A stretch of DNA of 64,000 nt from Kitasatospora sp. SolWspMP-SS2h (GCF_003259315.1 NZ_QLLT01000001.1:62001-126000), one strand, 5' to 3'; shown: positions 52,084-61,189, numbered from the stretch's first letter. Notes: generated by a model from the sequence alone, not told the origin. Program-made: numbers and translations.

Positions 52084-52141
52084 TTGACATAAACATGACC
52101 GGCTGGCTTCATGAATCCTGCCCGTTGTGGGAGCGCTCCCA
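52084..52141 (+). promoter_or_regulatory. Promoter element and CebR-type operator before the GH12 gene
   Basis: TTGACA (52084-52089) is a good -35 hexamer; the -10 is not clear. The perfect 14-bp palindrome TGGGAGCGCTCCCA (52128-52141) matches the CebR (LacI-family) operator known from Streptomyces cellulase genes. It lies 53 bases before the GTG start. Confidence 0.85.
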
Positions 52142-52193
52142 GACCACCCGCTGGGCGTCCTGACCGACGTCGCGAAACGAGAGAGGTCTCTCC

Positions 52194-53420
52194 GTGCCCG
52201 GTTCCGTTCTCGTCCGAACGCTGCGCGCCGCGCTGACGGCGTTCACCCTGGTGGCCGCGGCCACCGTCCTCCCGGTGGCCGCGGCCGGCCCGGCCGGTGC
52301 CAACACCACCATCTGCGACACATTCGGCAGCACCCCCGTCTCGAACGGCGCGTACATCGTGCAGAACAACGAGTGGGGCGACTCGATCCAGCAGTGCATC
52401 GACGTCTCCGACAACGGCTTCCGGGTCACCACCGGCAACCACAACGTGGGCACCGGAGGGGCCCCCGCCGCCTACCCGTCCATCTACGCCGGCTGCCACT
52501 ACGGCAACTGCTCGACCGGCAACGGCCTGCCGCAGCAGGTGTCCTCGTTCACCAACCCGCAGTCCAGCGTCGCCTTCAGCACCGCCGCCGGGTCCTGGGA
52601 CGCCGCGTACGACATCTGGTTCGACAGCCACCCCAACCCCACCGGGCAGAACGACGGCGAGGAGCTGATGATCTGGGCCAACCACCAGGGCCCGCCGGCG
52701 CCGTTCGGGTCGAAGGTCGGCACGGTGTCACTGGAGGGCGCGACCTGGGACGTCTGGGAGGGCCGGCAGGGCGGCAGCCCCGCCTGGAACACCGTCTCGT
52801 ACGTGCGCCAGTCCGGCACCAACGCGATCACCGTGAACATCAAGGACTTCACCGACGACTCGATCCGCCGCGGCTACCTCCAGCCGTCCTGGTACATGAC
52901 CAGCGTCCAGTTCGGCTTCGAGCCCTGGCAGGGCGGCCCCGGCCTCGCGGTGAACTCCTTCTCCTACACGCCCAACGGCAGCGGCGGCAACAACGGCGGT
53001 GGCGGCGGCGGTGGCAAGAGCATCGTGGGTCAGGGCAGCGGACGCTGCCTGGACGACCAGGAGGGCGGCACCGCGGACGGCACCCCCGTCCAGCTGTACG
53101 ACTGCTACACCGGCGCGGGCAGCTGGCCCAACCAGCAGTGGACCTGGTCGAACGGCGCCCTGGTCAACACCACGTCCGGCAAGTGCCTGGACGTCGCGGG
53201 CGGCCGCACCGACAACGGCACCCAGGTGCGGCTGTGGAGCTGCAACGGGCTCGGCGCCCAGAAGTGGCAGGCCAATGCGAACGGCACCCTGACCAACCCC
53301 AACTCCGGCAAGTGCCTGGACGCGGTCGGACGGGGCACCGCGAACGGCACCCCGCTGCAGATCTGGGACTGCTACGGCGGGGGCGGCACCCAGCCCAACC
53401 AGGTCTGGACCTTCCGCTGA
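52194..53420 (+). CDS. Secreted GH12 endoglucanase with a ricin-B lectin (CBM13) domain
   Basis: The 408-residue protein has a Sec signal (about 1-36, LTAFTLVAAATVLPVAAAG), a GH12 catalytic domain with NNEWGDS, ELMIWANHQG (nucleophile Glu157) and FGFEPW (acid/base Glu243), a Gly/Asn linker (about 263-275), and a C-terminal lectin domain with two or three QxW-type repeats (RCLDDQEGGTADGTPVQLYDC, KCLDVAGGRTDNGTQVRLWSC, KCLDAVGRGTANGTPLQIWDC). It cuts beta-1,4-glucan in the medium. The CebR palindrome upstream indicates induction by cello-oligosaccharides. Confidence 0.93.
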   Translation: MPGSVLVRTLRAALTAFTLVAAATVLPVAAAGPAGANTTICDTFGSTPVSNGAYIVQNNEWGDSIQQCIDVSDNGFRVTTGNHNVGTGGAPAAYPSIYAGCHYGNCSTGNGLPQQVSSFTNPQSSVAFSTAAGSWDAAYDIWFDSHPNPTGQNDGEELMIWANHQGPPAPFGSKVGTVSLEGATWDVWEGRQGGSPAWNTVSYVRQSGTNAITVNIKDFTDDSIRRGYLQPSWYMTSVQFGFEPWQGGPGLAVNSFSYTPNGSGGNNGGGGGGGKSIVGQGSGRCLDDQEGGTADGTPVQLYDCYTGAGSWPNQQWTWSNGALVNTTSGKCLDVAGGRTDNGTQVRLWSCNGLGAQKWQANANGTLTNPNSGKCLDAVGRGTANGTPLQIWDCYGGGGTQPNQVWTFR

Positions 53421-53507
53421 AGGCCGTCGCAGCAGGGGGCGGCAGGGCGGGCTGAAGCGCGCTCCGCCCCGGCGTTCCCTCCGGCCCGGACGAGGTAGTG
53501 CACGGGG

Positions 53508-53541
53508 GCGACGGCCCGCACCGCGTGGTGCGGGCCGTCGC
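53508..53541. terminator. Perfect 15-bp hairpin between convergent genes
   Basis: Arms 53508-53522 and 53527-53541 pair fully around GCGT. It lies between the GH12 gene and the convergent MOSC gene and could end both. Confidence 0.85.
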
Positions 53542-53635
53542 TCTCCTGTCGGCAGCCGCGCAGACCCCGTGGTTCTCCACGCGGGCGGAGGCGAGCTCGA
53601 CGCGGGCCCGCACGGCGGGTGGTACGAGGACGGCC

Positions 53636-54487
53636 CTAGGAAACCCGTTCGGGGTCCCCCCACTCCCGGACGGCCACCTCGTCGCCGACCGACAGCTTTC
53701 CCGGTGTCAGCACGGAGAACTTCGCCCCGAACACCACGCCGCCGCTCGCGGCCCGCCGGTAGCCCGCGAGGGTGCGCAGCGGCTCCGGACCCCGGCGCGC
53801 CCCGGTCTCCTGTTCCACCAGGGTGACGGCGCAGCGCACCGTGAGTTTGGCGTGGCCCGACTCGTCCGCGCCGATGGTGAGGCGGCGCGCCCGGTCCTCG
53901 GCGTGCGGGACGGCCGCCCAGTCGTCGCCGTGGCCCTCGCAGTCGTGGCCCTCGCAGTCGTGGCCTTCGCAGTCGTGGCCCTCGCAGTCGTGGCCGTGGC
54001 TGCCGACGACGACGATGTTCGGGCGGAAGCGGTTCACCGGCAGGGGCGGGGTACCCCGTTCGGCCAGCCGCCGGTCGAGGAGGGCCGGCGAGGCGCGGGA
54101 CGGCACCCGGACCAGGCGGCTGGGGATGCCGAGGAACTCCGAGAGCCAGGCGGCGACTTCGCCGCCCTGGTCGATGCCCCGGAAGGCGGTGCCGAACAGG
54201 TCGACGTCGCGGCGGGGCGCGGTCGTCGTCACGTCGAGGCGCACCGTGCCGAAGCGGTCCCTACCGTCGGCCGGGGCGAGGGTGAGCCGGGTCCCGTCGG
54301 GGCTGACGGCGGGCCGGACCAGGGCGAGGCGGGGGTGGCGGCGCTGGGTGCGGTAGGTGCCGTCCTCGCCGACGACCATGAAGCTGCGGTCGTGCGCGAG
54401 GCCCGCCGGCGTCAGGAACGCCTCGGTCGCCGACGTGCCCGCGCACCCCTTCACGGGATGGCAGATCAGCTCCGCGACGCCGGCCAT
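53636..54487 (-). CDS. MOSC-domain protein with a GHDCE repeat insert
   Basis: ATG 54487 has a G-rich site upstream on the complement. The 283-residue protein has a MOSC_N beta-barrel start (MAGVAELICHPVKGC, AGLAHDRSFMVV) and the MOSC core with LPVNRFRPNIVVVG, LTIGADESGHAKLTVRCAVT (the RCAVT cysteine is the likely molybdenum or sulfur ligand) and GKLSVGDEVAV. Between VVVGS and DDWAAV sits GHDCE four times, encoded by four 15-bp units (53936-53995), adding four Cys-Asp-His sets absent from ordinary MOSC proteins. It probably binds a molybdenum cofactor-type substrate and may be a mitochondrial-amidoxime-reducing-component relative. Confidence 0.88.
   Translation of the reverse strand: MAGVAELICHPVKGCAGTSATEAFLTPAGLAHDRSFMVVGEDGTYRTQRRHPRLALVRPAVSPDGTRLTLAPADGRDRFGTVRLDVTTTAPRRDVDLFGTAFRGIDQGGEVAAWLSEFLGIPSRLVRVPSRASPALLDRRLAERGTPPLPVNRFRPNIVVVGSHGHDCEGHDCEGHDCEGHDCEGHGDDWAAVPHAEDRARRLTIGADESGHAKLTVRCAVTLVEQETGARRGPEPLRTLAGYRRAASGGVVFGAKFSVLTPGKLSVGDEVAVREWGDPERVS
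53936..53995 (-). repeat. Four 15-bp repeats coding GHDCE
   Basis: Four near-identical 15-bp units (53936-53950, 53951-53965, 53966-53980, 53981-53995), three identical and one with a single change, in the MOSC gene. Confidence 0.92.
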
Positions 54488-54676
54488 CCGCCGCCCCCCT
54501 TCGGTCGACAGCCACCCCAAGGCTTGTCCCGTCACGGTCGAGCGGCTGTGTGCCGAGCAGCTGCGTCAGGCAGCTCTGCGGCCGACGGTCCTCGGTCCGT
54601 CCGACGCACGGATGCCCCGGACCGCCTCGGCCGGCCGGAGGCCGCGGCGCCGCCGAGCCGCGCTACAGGGAGTCCG

Positions 54677-55498
54677 CTACAGGAAGTTGTTGGGCCAGAT
54701 CATGGTGCGCCACATGTGCGCCGAGGGCGAGTCGTCGAACCCCAGCCCTTCGCGGGGCTGTCGGAAGCAGCGGCCGAGCTCGTCCTCGAACTCGCTGATG
54801 TCGATCGCCTCGGCCGGGTCGAAGTCGAAGGTGTAGAGGTCGTTGAGGGTGACCAGCCGCGCCGTCATGTACCAGCGGTGGGCACGGGCCTGACGGTAGG
54901 CGTGCCGCACGTGCTCGGGCGGGCGGTAGTCGGCGCCGAAGAACGCGTCGTAGGCCTGCGGGTAGTCGTAGCCCACCGCGGGGTCGGGGAAGAAGCGGAG
55001 GACCTCGTGCTGGCGGATCGCCCAGGCGACCTCCTCGCTGACGTAGGGGGCGACCAGTTGGGCGCCCCAGTGCCCGTGGTGGCTGCGCAGCAGGCCGCCG
55101 ACGGCGATGTCGTGCAGCAGGCAGGCGGTGACCACCGCGTCGCCGAGGTCGAGGGCGCGGGCGCGGCGGGCGCTGTGGATCAGGTGCAGGGCGGTGAAAG
55201 GATCCTGCGCGAGCCGCAGGCGGAAGAAGTCCGCCAGGGTGGGCCTGGCGGGCATCGGTGGCAGCGCCGGGTTGTCGCCCATCATGTAGACGCGGTCCGC
55301 GCCGAGCCGGGCGAGGGTCTGGGCACCGTCGATGTGGTGGTCGGTGCCCAAGGTGGCGGCGGCGGGCAGCGCGATCATGCGCTCCAGCCCTTCCTGCCCG
55401 GTGCCGGTGCCGGTGCCTCCGGCTGTCGCTGGTGGGAGTGCGCGCTGCGCGGGAGCGCTCTCGGACGGGCCGCGGTACGGGTCATGGGTCAACATCAT
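54677..55498 (-). CDS. HD-domain protein
   Basis: The 273-residue protein from ATG 55498 (or 55495) has FTALHLIHSARRARALDLGDAVVTACLLHDIAVGGLL, with His and HD as the metal-dependent phosphohydrolase signature, and a later HGHWGAQLVAPYVSEEVAWAIRQHE that supplies more ligand histidines. The fold is that of HD enzymes with a mixed-valent iron centre (PhnZ/MIOX-like) or a nucleotide phosphohydrolase; the true reaction is unknown. The first 40 residues are a Pro/Gly/Thr-rich extension. No strong ribosome site was found. Confidence 0.75.
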   Translation of the reverse strand: MMLTHDPYRGPSESAPAQRALPPATAGGTGTGTGQEGLERMIALPAAATLGTDHHIDGAQTLARLGADRVYMMGDNPALPPMPARPTLADFFRLRLAQDPFTALHLIHSARRARALDLGDAVVTACLLHDIAVGGLLRSHHGHWGAQLVAPYVSEEVAWAIRQHEVLRFFPDPAVGYDYPQAYDAFFGADYRPPEHVRHAYRQARAHRWYMTARLVTLNDLYTFDFDPAEAIDISEFEDELGRCFRQPREGLGFDDSPSAHMWRTMIWPNNFL

Positions 55499-56150
55499 GA
55501 TCGTTCCAACGAGGATCCCGCGGCCAGGTCACCGAAGCCGGGGCGAGGCGCTGGAGCGGGTGGAGGGGACCTCCGCGTTCCGGCTGGGCCGGGTGGAGCC
55601 GGAGCGGGTGCCGCCGAACCCGCCGACGACGCCGACGAGGGCCGGCCGGGTCCGAAGGCACCGAGGGTGGAGCGAACGCGGGGCCGTGGTGCGCGGCGCT
55701 GCTGCCGCCGGTGGTGCGACGCCTGACCGGCGGCCTGCTCCACGGCCCCGACCGCGGTCTCCCGGCCCCGTGACCACCCGTTCACCCGGCACCGCCTGAC
55801 GGTCGACGGACCGCCGCTCCGGACCGACGGCAGCGGGTGCCCGAGCGGCGGAAAGCGGCCCGCCGCCGGGCATCACCCGGTGCCGGCGGGCCCCCGGGCG
55901 ACCGCGCGTCCCGGACCGGACGGCCCTGGCCGGTCTCATCCAGGTGCTGCGGACCGGTGCCGCGTGGCTCCGACGTCCCCGCGCAGGGCGACGACCGGTC
56001 AGTGCCGCGTCCCCGACCTCACCGGGCGGAACGCCTCGCCCGGTCGCGACGCCCGGCCACCACTGACTGCGGCCGGTCGGCGGTGGCGGCTGCGGCGGCG
56101 GCGGCGATATCGGATTGACCGGCGCGGCGGGCTCCGCCCATCATCCCCCC
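55499..56150. other. Long intergenic region without a recognised gene
   Basis: About 650 bases. There is a dyad CCGCCGGGCA / TGCCGGCGG near 55859-55886 with an eight-base centre. Open frames in all directions give Arg/Pro/Gly-rich products typical of noncoding GC-rich DNA. Confidence 0.6.
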
Positions 56151-56780
56151 ATGGAACACGGGCTGCCGCGGGGGCTGTTGAACGTGGTCGACATCGAGGC
56201 CACCTGCTGGGACGGGCAGCCGCCGCCCGGCCAGGTCAGCGAGATCATCGAGATCGGGCTGACGGTGGTGGACCTCGACTCCCTGGAGCGGGTCGGCCGG
56301 CACCGCGTCCTGGTCCGCCCCCGGCGCTCGACCGTCAGCGCCTTCTGCACCGAACTGACCGGCCTGACCGGCCCCGAGGTGGAGACCGGCCTGCCGTTCT
56401 CCACCGCCTGCCGCCTGCTGGCCGCCGAGCACCGGGCGGGCGAGCGGCCCTGGGCCAGTTGGGGCGACTACGACCAGCGGCAGTTCACCCGCCAGTGCCG
56501 GGCCACGGGCACCGCGTACCCGTTCGGCCACCGGTACACCAACGCCAAGGCGGTCTTCACGGACGCCCGCGGCCTGCGCCGGCGCCCGGGCATGGCGCAG
56601 GCCCTCGAACTGGCCGGCCTCCCGCTGGAGGGCCGCCACCACAGCGGCGCGGACGACGCCTGGAACATCGCCGCCCTCGTCCTCACCCTGGCCCGCTCCG
56701 GCCACTGGCCGCCGGACGCCGCGCCCGGACGCAGCCCGATGAGCCCGGTCGCGGCCTGCGGTGACGGCCGCCCGAGTTGA
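56151..56780 (+). CDS. DEDDh 3'-5' exonuclease (ERI-1/KapD-like)
   Basis: The 209-residue protein from ATG 56151 has the DEDDh motifs: VVDIEATCWDG (Asp, Glu), FCTELTGLTGPEV, WGDYDQRQFTR (Asp) and HHSGADDAWNIAAL (His, Asp). It resembles KapD or ERI-1-type RNA/DNA exonucleases. A longer frame from TTG 56115 is possible but has no better site. It may process RNA ends. Confidence 0.88.
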   Translation: MEHGLPRGLLNVVDIEATCWDGQPPPGQVSEIIEIGLTVVDLDSLERVGRHRVLVRPRRSTVSAFCTELTGLTGPEVETGLPFSTACRLLAAEHRAGERPWASWGDYDQRQFTRQCRATGTAYPFGHRYTNAKAVFTDARGLRRRPGMAQALELAGLPLEGRHHSGADDAWNIAALVLTLARSGHWPPDAAPGRSPMSPVAACGDGRPS

Positions 56781-56809
56781 CTGTCGGTCAAGGCGCCTAG
56801 GGTGATCAC

Positions 56810-57421
56810 ATGAGTTCCTCCCTGAGCCCCTTCCTGATCGACACCGCCGCCGTGCGCGGCCTGGTCGGCTCCGGCGACGAGCAGTTGCTCCGGATGATCG
56901 GCGAGCGCTTCGGCGCCCGCCTCGCCGCGGACGACGACTGGTTCTCCGACGAGATAGCGGAGGGCGCGCCGACCGCCGCGGAGGCGCTGCACGCGGTGGT
57001 GCACGGCGGCCCCTACCCGGCGGACTCCTCGTACGTCTTCCCGTACGGCTACGCCTACAAGCGCCTGTGTGAGCTGACCGGCAGTTTCCTGGACAACTCC
57101 GGCTTCTCGCCGTTCCGCGGCTCCTGGCTGGAGACGGTCGACGAGGGCCTGCGGGCGCTGCGGATCACGGCGGTCTCGGTGGCCGAGTTCGGCTACCACG
57201 GGGGCCTGCCGAGCGGGATCCCCTCGGACGACCTGCCGCGCTGCGGCGAGTGGACGCACGAGCAGTGCCTGGCCGCGCTGGAGCAGTTCGAGCAGACCGA
57301 GCGGGACGGCCACGCCCCGTCGCTGGAGCCCGCCGTGGCGGACGCCGTCTCCGACGTCGTCGGCTGGCTGCGCCAGGTGGAGAAGCGCCCGGGCTTCGGC
57401 GTCGTCGGCTTCGTCTTCTGA
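56810..57421 (+). CDS. Conserved-looking hypothetical protein
   Basis: The 203-residue protein has no signal, no membrane segment and no recognised motif. It begins LSPFLIDTAAVRGLVGSGDEQLLRMIGERF, has an acidic DDDWFSDEIAEGAP stretch and YVFPYGYAYKRLCELTG, and ends WLRQVEKRPGFGVVGFVF. It is well coded and starts 29 bases after the exonuclease gene, so the two may be co-transcribed. Function unknown. Confidence 0.75.
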   Translation: MSSSLSPFLIDTAAVRGLVGSGDEQLLRMIGERFGARLAADDDWFSDEIAEGAPTAAEALHAVVHGGPYPADSSYVFPYGYAYKRLCELTGSFLDNSGFSPFRGSWLETVDEGLRALRITAVSVAEFGYHGGLPSGIPSDDLPRCGEWTHEQCLAALEQFEQTERDGHAPSLEPAVADAVSDVVGWLRQVEKRPGFGVVGFVF

Positions 57422-57474
57422 GCCGCCGCCCGGAACCGGACCTCAACGGCCGGGACCGGATCAGCGGCCGGGCC

Positions 57475-58011
57475 TCAGCGGCCCGCCCCGGGGACGTCCC
57501 GGGCGTGGGCGGCGGCCAGCAGCCGGTAGCCCTCTCCGTTGGCCCGGATGCCGGCCCGTTCCTCCTCGGTGAGTTCGCGCTTGACCTTCGCGGGGACGCC
57601 GGCGACCAGCGACCCGGGCGGCACCCGCATGCCCTGCGGGACGACCGCGCCGGCCGCGACCAGCGAACCGGCCCCGATCCGGGCGCCGTTGAGCACGGTG
57701 GCGCTCATCCCGATCAGCACGTCGTCCTCGACCGTGCAGCCGTGCAGGACGGCGTTGTGGCCGACCGAGACCCGCTCCCCGAGGACGGCGGGGAAGGACG
57801 GGTCGGCGTGGACGGTGCAGTTGTCCTGGATGTTGGTCAGCGCGCCGACGCTGATCCGCTCGGCGTCCCCGCGCAGCACCGCCCCGTACCAGACGCTGGC
57901 CCCGACGGCGACGGTCACCGCCCCGACCACGACCGCCCCGGGCGCGACGAACGCGTCGGGGTCGACCTGCGGGTGCAGTCCGCCGACGGCGGCGATCAGG
58001 GGTTCGGCCAC
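57475..58011 (-). CDS. Gamma-class carbonic anhydrase-like protein
   Basis: GTG 58011 has GGAGGTG six bases upstream on the complement. The 178-residue left-handed beta-helix protein shows the hexapeptide repeats (VVVGAVTVAVGASVWYGAVLRGD, IGMSATVLNGARIGAGSLVAAGAVV) and the three gamma-anhydrase zinc histidines in NCTVHAD and VGHNAVLHG. It may hydrate carbon dioxide or be a related transferase-fold protein without activity. Confidence 0.88.
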   Translation of the reverse strand: MAEPLIAAVGGLHPQVDPDAFVAPGAVVVGAVTVAVGASVWYGAVLRGDAERISVGALTNIQDNCTVHADPSFPAVLGERVSVGHNAVLHGCTVEDDVLIGMSATVLNGARIGAGSLVAAGAVVPQGMRVPPGSLVAGVPAKVKRELTEEERAGIRANGEGYRLLAAAHARDVPGAGR

Positions 58012-58139
58012 GGTGGCACCTCCGGTACGGGACGGACGCGACGACGGAACGGCAGGACGGCGGAGCGCTGGGACGACGGCGTCCGCCGCCCCGGCCCAGT
58101 CTTCCGTACCCACCGGTAGCCCGGGTACCCGCCCCCGCC

Positions 58140-58631
58140 CTACCCCCGTCGGGTCGGCCAGTGGTCGAGCGGCAGCGGCCCCCGGGACCGGACGGTGCGG
58201 ATGGCGAAGGTGGAGCGGGCGTCGCGGACCGGGCCGACCGCGAGGATCTCGTCCAGCAGCACCTGCTCGTAGGCGGCCAGGTCCGGGACGGCGATCTCCA
58301 CCAGGAAGTCCGCCTCGCCCGACACCACGTGGCAGGCGACCACCGCCGGGATCGCGCACAGCGACTCCTCGATGTGCCGCGAGGTCTCCCGCGAGTGCTG
58401 CTCCACCCGCAGCGCCACGAACACCGTCAGCCCCAACCCGACGCGCTCCCGGTCGAGTTCGGCCCGGTACCCGGCGATCACCCCGTCCGCCTCCAGCGCC
58501 TTCGTCCGGCGCAACGCGGAGGAGGGCGAGAGCCGGACGGCCTCGGCGAGGTCGACGTTGGGCGTCCGGCCGTGGCGCTGGAGGTGGGCCAGGATGGCGC
58601 GGTCGATGCGGTCGTACTGCGGGCTCGGCAT
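58140..58631 (-). CDS. Lrp/AsnC-family regulator
   Basis: The 163-residue protein from ATG 58631 has a helix-turn-helix (YDRIDRAILAHLQRHGRTPNVDLAEAVRLSPSSALRRTKALE) and the AsnC ligand domain (RAELDRERVGLGLTVFVALRVEQHSRETSRHIEE, VVACHVVSGEADFLVEIAVPDLAAYEQ). Such proteins sense amino acids. It is divergent from an amino-acid permease gene, which it probably regulates. Confidence 0.9.
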   Translation of the reverse strand: MPSPQYDRIDRAILAHLQRHGRTPNVDLAEAVRLSPSSALRRTKALEADGVIAGYRAELDRERVGLGLTVFVALRVEQHSRETSRHIEESLCAIPAVVACHVVSGEADFLVEIAVPDLAAYEQVLLDEILAVGPVRDARSTFAIRTVRSRGPLPLDHWPTRRG

Positions 58632-58761
58632 GCCCCGCACCCTAGTGCTCCGGCACGGGGTGCCGCGAAACGTCCGGCGCGCGGCAGGATCTGCCGTCCG
58701 GGCCCCGTCGCGGCGCGGATTTCGCCAGCGGGTGCCGCGCGATCGGGGCCAGGATCGGGGC

Positions 58762-60099
58762 ATGACCGACACCCCGTCCGCGCCCCGCCCCCGTCCCCGC
58801 CTCCGCTTCCTCACCTCCCGGGCCTCCCGGGCCTCCTCCCGTCCGGCCGCCCTGCTGTCCACCGCCGGGGCGTCCGCGCTGTACATCGGTGCGCTGCTCG
58901 GCCCGAGCCTGCTGCTCCTGCCGGGGCTCGCGGCGCGGGCGGCGGGCCCGGCCTCGCTGGTGGCGTGGCTGGGGCTGCTGGCGCTGTCCGGGCTGATCGC
59001 GACGGTGTTCTGCGGGCTGGGCACCCGGCTGGGGTCGTCCGGCGGGGTGGCCGGGTACACGGCGGCCGGGCTGGGGGCGCGGGCGGGCCGGGCCGCGGGG
59101 TGGTGCTTCCTGGCGGGGGTGGTCGCGGGGGCGCCGGTGGTCTGCCTGATCGGCGGGAGCTACGCGGCGGCGGCCGTCGGTGCGGACGGGGGCGCGGCCG
59201 TCCGGGCGGGGCTGGTGCTGCTGGCGGTGGTGCTGGCGGTGCGGCTGCTGGGGGTGCGCACCGGTGCCGGGCTGCAACTGGTGCTGGTGTCCGCCCTGGT
59301 GGGGCTGGTGCTGTTCGCGGTGATCGGCGCGGCTCCGGCGGCCCGGTCCGCGCACTGGACGCCGTTCCTGCCGCACGGTTGGACGGGCGTCGCGCAGGCC
59401 GCGCCGCCGCTGATGTTCGCGTTCGTCGGGTGGGAGGCCGCCGCCTCGCTGACCACCCGGCTGCGCGACCCGCGCCGCCAACTGCGCCGGGTGGTGCTGA
59501 TCGCCTTCGCCGTGACCTCGCTGCTCTGCCTGGGCCTGGCCGCCGCGACGGTCGCCGTGCTCGGCCCGGGCGCGGGCGGTTCCGTGCCGCTCGCCGACCT
59601 GATGCGCGCCGCGATCGGCGACCGGGGCCCGCTGCTGGCCGCGGGCGCGGCCCTGGTCCTGACCCTGGCCGCCACCAACACCTATCTGACCGGCGCCGCC
59701 GCCCTGCTGGACGCCCTGCTCCCGTCCGGTGCGGCGGCCGGCCGGCGCGGTGCGCTCGCGGTACCGGCCGCGACCGCGCTCATCGGCGTCCCGCTGTTCG
59801 CCCTGGTCGGCCGGGGCGTGCTGACCACCGCTCAGCTGGTGGCGGTCCCCACCGCCCTGTTCCTCACCGTCTACCTGACCTGCACGGCCTCGGCGGTCCG
59901 GGTCCTGACCGGCGCGCCGCGCCTGGCTGCGGCCGCGAGCTGCCCGGCGGTCCTGGCCCTGCTGCTCGGGACCGGCTGGCCGGTGCTGGCCGCGGCGGCG
60001 GTGGCCCTGACCGCGGCCGCCACGGACCGAACGGGCGACCGATCCGCGTTCGAACGTTCCGCCGCAGCTCGGGAGGGTTCACCGGCCGGTGGGGTTTGA
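58762..60099 (+). CDS. APC-family amino-acid permease
   Basis: The 445-residue protein has about 12 membrane segments and the APC start (GASALYIGALLGPSLLLLPGLAARAAGPASLVAWLGLLALS) with FVGWEAAASLTTRLRDPRRQLRR in the middle. It should exchange or take up amino acids or exporters of related amines by proton or solute coupling. It is divergent from the Lrp/AsnC gene 130 bases away. The last 35 residues are a hydrophilic Arg/Ala tail. Confidence 0.88.
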   Translation: MTDTPSAPRPRPRLRFLTSRASRASSRPAALLSTAGASALYIGALLGPSLLLLPGLAARAAGPASLVAWLGLLALSGLIATVFCGLGTRLGSSGGVAGYTAAGLGARAGRAAGWCFLAGVVAGAPVVCLIGGSYAAAAVGADGGAAVRAGLVLLAVVLAVRLLGVRTGAGLQLVLVSALVGLVLFAVIGAAPAARSAHWTPFLPHGWTGVAQAAPPLMFAFVGWEAAASLTTRLRDPRRQLRRVVLIAFAVTSLLCLGLAAATVAVLGPGAGGSVPLADLMRAAIGDRGPLLAAGAALVLTLAATNTYLTGAAALLDALLPSGAAAGRRGALAVPAATALIGVPLFALVGRGVLTTAQLVAVPTALFLTVYLTCTASAVRVLTGAPRLAAAASCPAVLALLLGTGWPVLAAAAVALTAAATDRTGDRSAFERSAAAREGSPAGGV

Positions 60100-60146
60100 C
60101 CCCGAACGACTACCGCGCACCACCGGAACGGTCCGATGATCGGGCA

Positions 60147-60725
60147 ATGGACCATGCCGCGGGCGCGTACCCGCCGCCCCTGTCCCTGCCCCCGCTCCCG
60201 CCGCTCCCGCCCTTGCCTCCGCTGCCCTCCCTGCCCCTGCCGCACCACCCGCCCTGGCCGTGGCCGTGGCACTGCCACCACCCGGCACCGACGCCCACCC
60301 CGACCCCCGCCCCGACGCCGACACCCGCGCCGCACCCGTCGCCAACTCCCGTTCCCACCCCCGCACCCACTGCGCACCCGACGCCGCTCCCGGCCCCGGC
60401 CCCGACGCCCGTCGCCTCGTACCCGACGCCCCTCCGCACCCCGTCCGCCTCGCCCCACCCACAGCCCCAGGCTGCGGCCCCGGCCCCGGCCCCGGCGGCC
60501 GCCGCTCCGGCGGCGAGCCCGTCGCCCCCGGTGGCCGCCCCCGCCCCGACCCCCGGCACCGCCTCCTCGACCCTGGTCGCCGCCCCGCCGCCGGAGGCCC
60601 CGGCCGGGCCGGGCCCGCTCGAACCCTCGGTCTGGGCGACCGTCCTGCTCGTCACCGTCCTGCTGCCGGCCGCGCTCGCGGCCCTCGCCGGGCAGCACTT
60701 CGTGTTCTCCAGGAGGAGACGTTGA
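60147..60725 (+). CDS. Proline-rich protein with a C-terminal membrane anchor
   Basis: The 192-residue protein begins with PP-L-P repeats (PLPPLPPLPPLP), a HHPPWPWPWHCHH segment and a long Pro/Thr/Ala tract (about 50-155), then one membrane helix (VWATVLLVTVLLPAALAALAG) and a basic end FSRRRR. The architecture suggests a surface or envelope protein whose rigid spacer projects from the membrane. No start site is strong. It is coupled to the next gene by a TTGA overlap. Confidence 0.6.
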   Translation: MDHAAGAYPPPLSLPPLPPLPPLPPLPSLPLPHHPPWPWPWHCHHPAPTPTPTPAPTPTPAPHPSPTPVPTPAPTAHPTPLPAPAPTPVASYPTPLRTPSASPHPQPQAAAPAPAPAAAAPAASPSPPVAAPAPTPGTASSTLVAAPPPEAPAGPGPLEPSVWATVLLVTVLLPAALAALAGQHFVFSRRRR

Positions 60726-61108
60726 ACCTTGCTCCGTTGCTCGGCGCCCTCGGGGCGCTGGTGCTCGCGGTGGGCGCGCTCGCGGTGGCGAACCGGCTGC
60801 GCCCCGAGGTCCCGGCGGGCGAGCCGTTCCCGGAACCGCACCCCACGCTCGGGGCGATCGGGTCCGGGCTGCTGTCCGGGTTCACCCTGCTGACGGGCTT
60901 CCTGATCGCCACCGGCTGGGCCGCCCGCAGCACCGGCATCGTCCCGCCCGACGGCCTGTACATCGCCGACCTCGCGGCGGGCGGCGCCGTCCTGCTCTAC
61001 CCGTCGCTGGCGGGGCTGCCGTTCACCCCCCGGTACGTCACGGCGGTGTGCCTGTTCGGGCTGCTGGTCGGCTACGTGATGGTGACGGCCGTCCAGCTCC
61101 GGCCCTGA
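60722..61108 (+). CDS. Small polytopic membrane protein
   Basis: TTG 60722 follows an excellent AGGAGGAGA site and overlaps the preceding stop. The 128-residue protein has four likely membrane segments (about 4-24, 46-70, 78-100, 106-124) and no known motif. Its coupling to the proline-rich protein suggests that they work as a pair in the membrane. Confidence 0.75.
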   Translation: MNLAPLLGALGALVLAVGALAVANRLRPEVPAGEPFPEPHPTLGAIGSGLLSGFTLLTGFLIATGWAARSTGIVPPDGLYIADLAAGGAVLLYPSLAGLPFTPRYVTAVCLFGLLVGYVMVTAVQLRP

Positions 61109-61151
61109 CCGGCGCGGGGCGGGCGGAGCGGGCGGGGCGGAACGGAAGGGT

Positions 61152-61189
61152 GCCCCGCCGGCCCTCGGGTGGGGGGTGGCCGGCGGGGC
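61152..61189. terminator. Perfect 12-bp hairpin between convergent genes
   Basis: Arms 61152-61163 and 61178-61189 are fully complementary, between the membrane-protein pair and the GH6 gene. Confidence 0.8.

Noticed and set aside
55449..55462. GGGAGCGCTCTC-like element resembling a CebR operator
   Set aside because: It lies inside the HD-protein coding region and matches the 14-bp consensus at too few positions.
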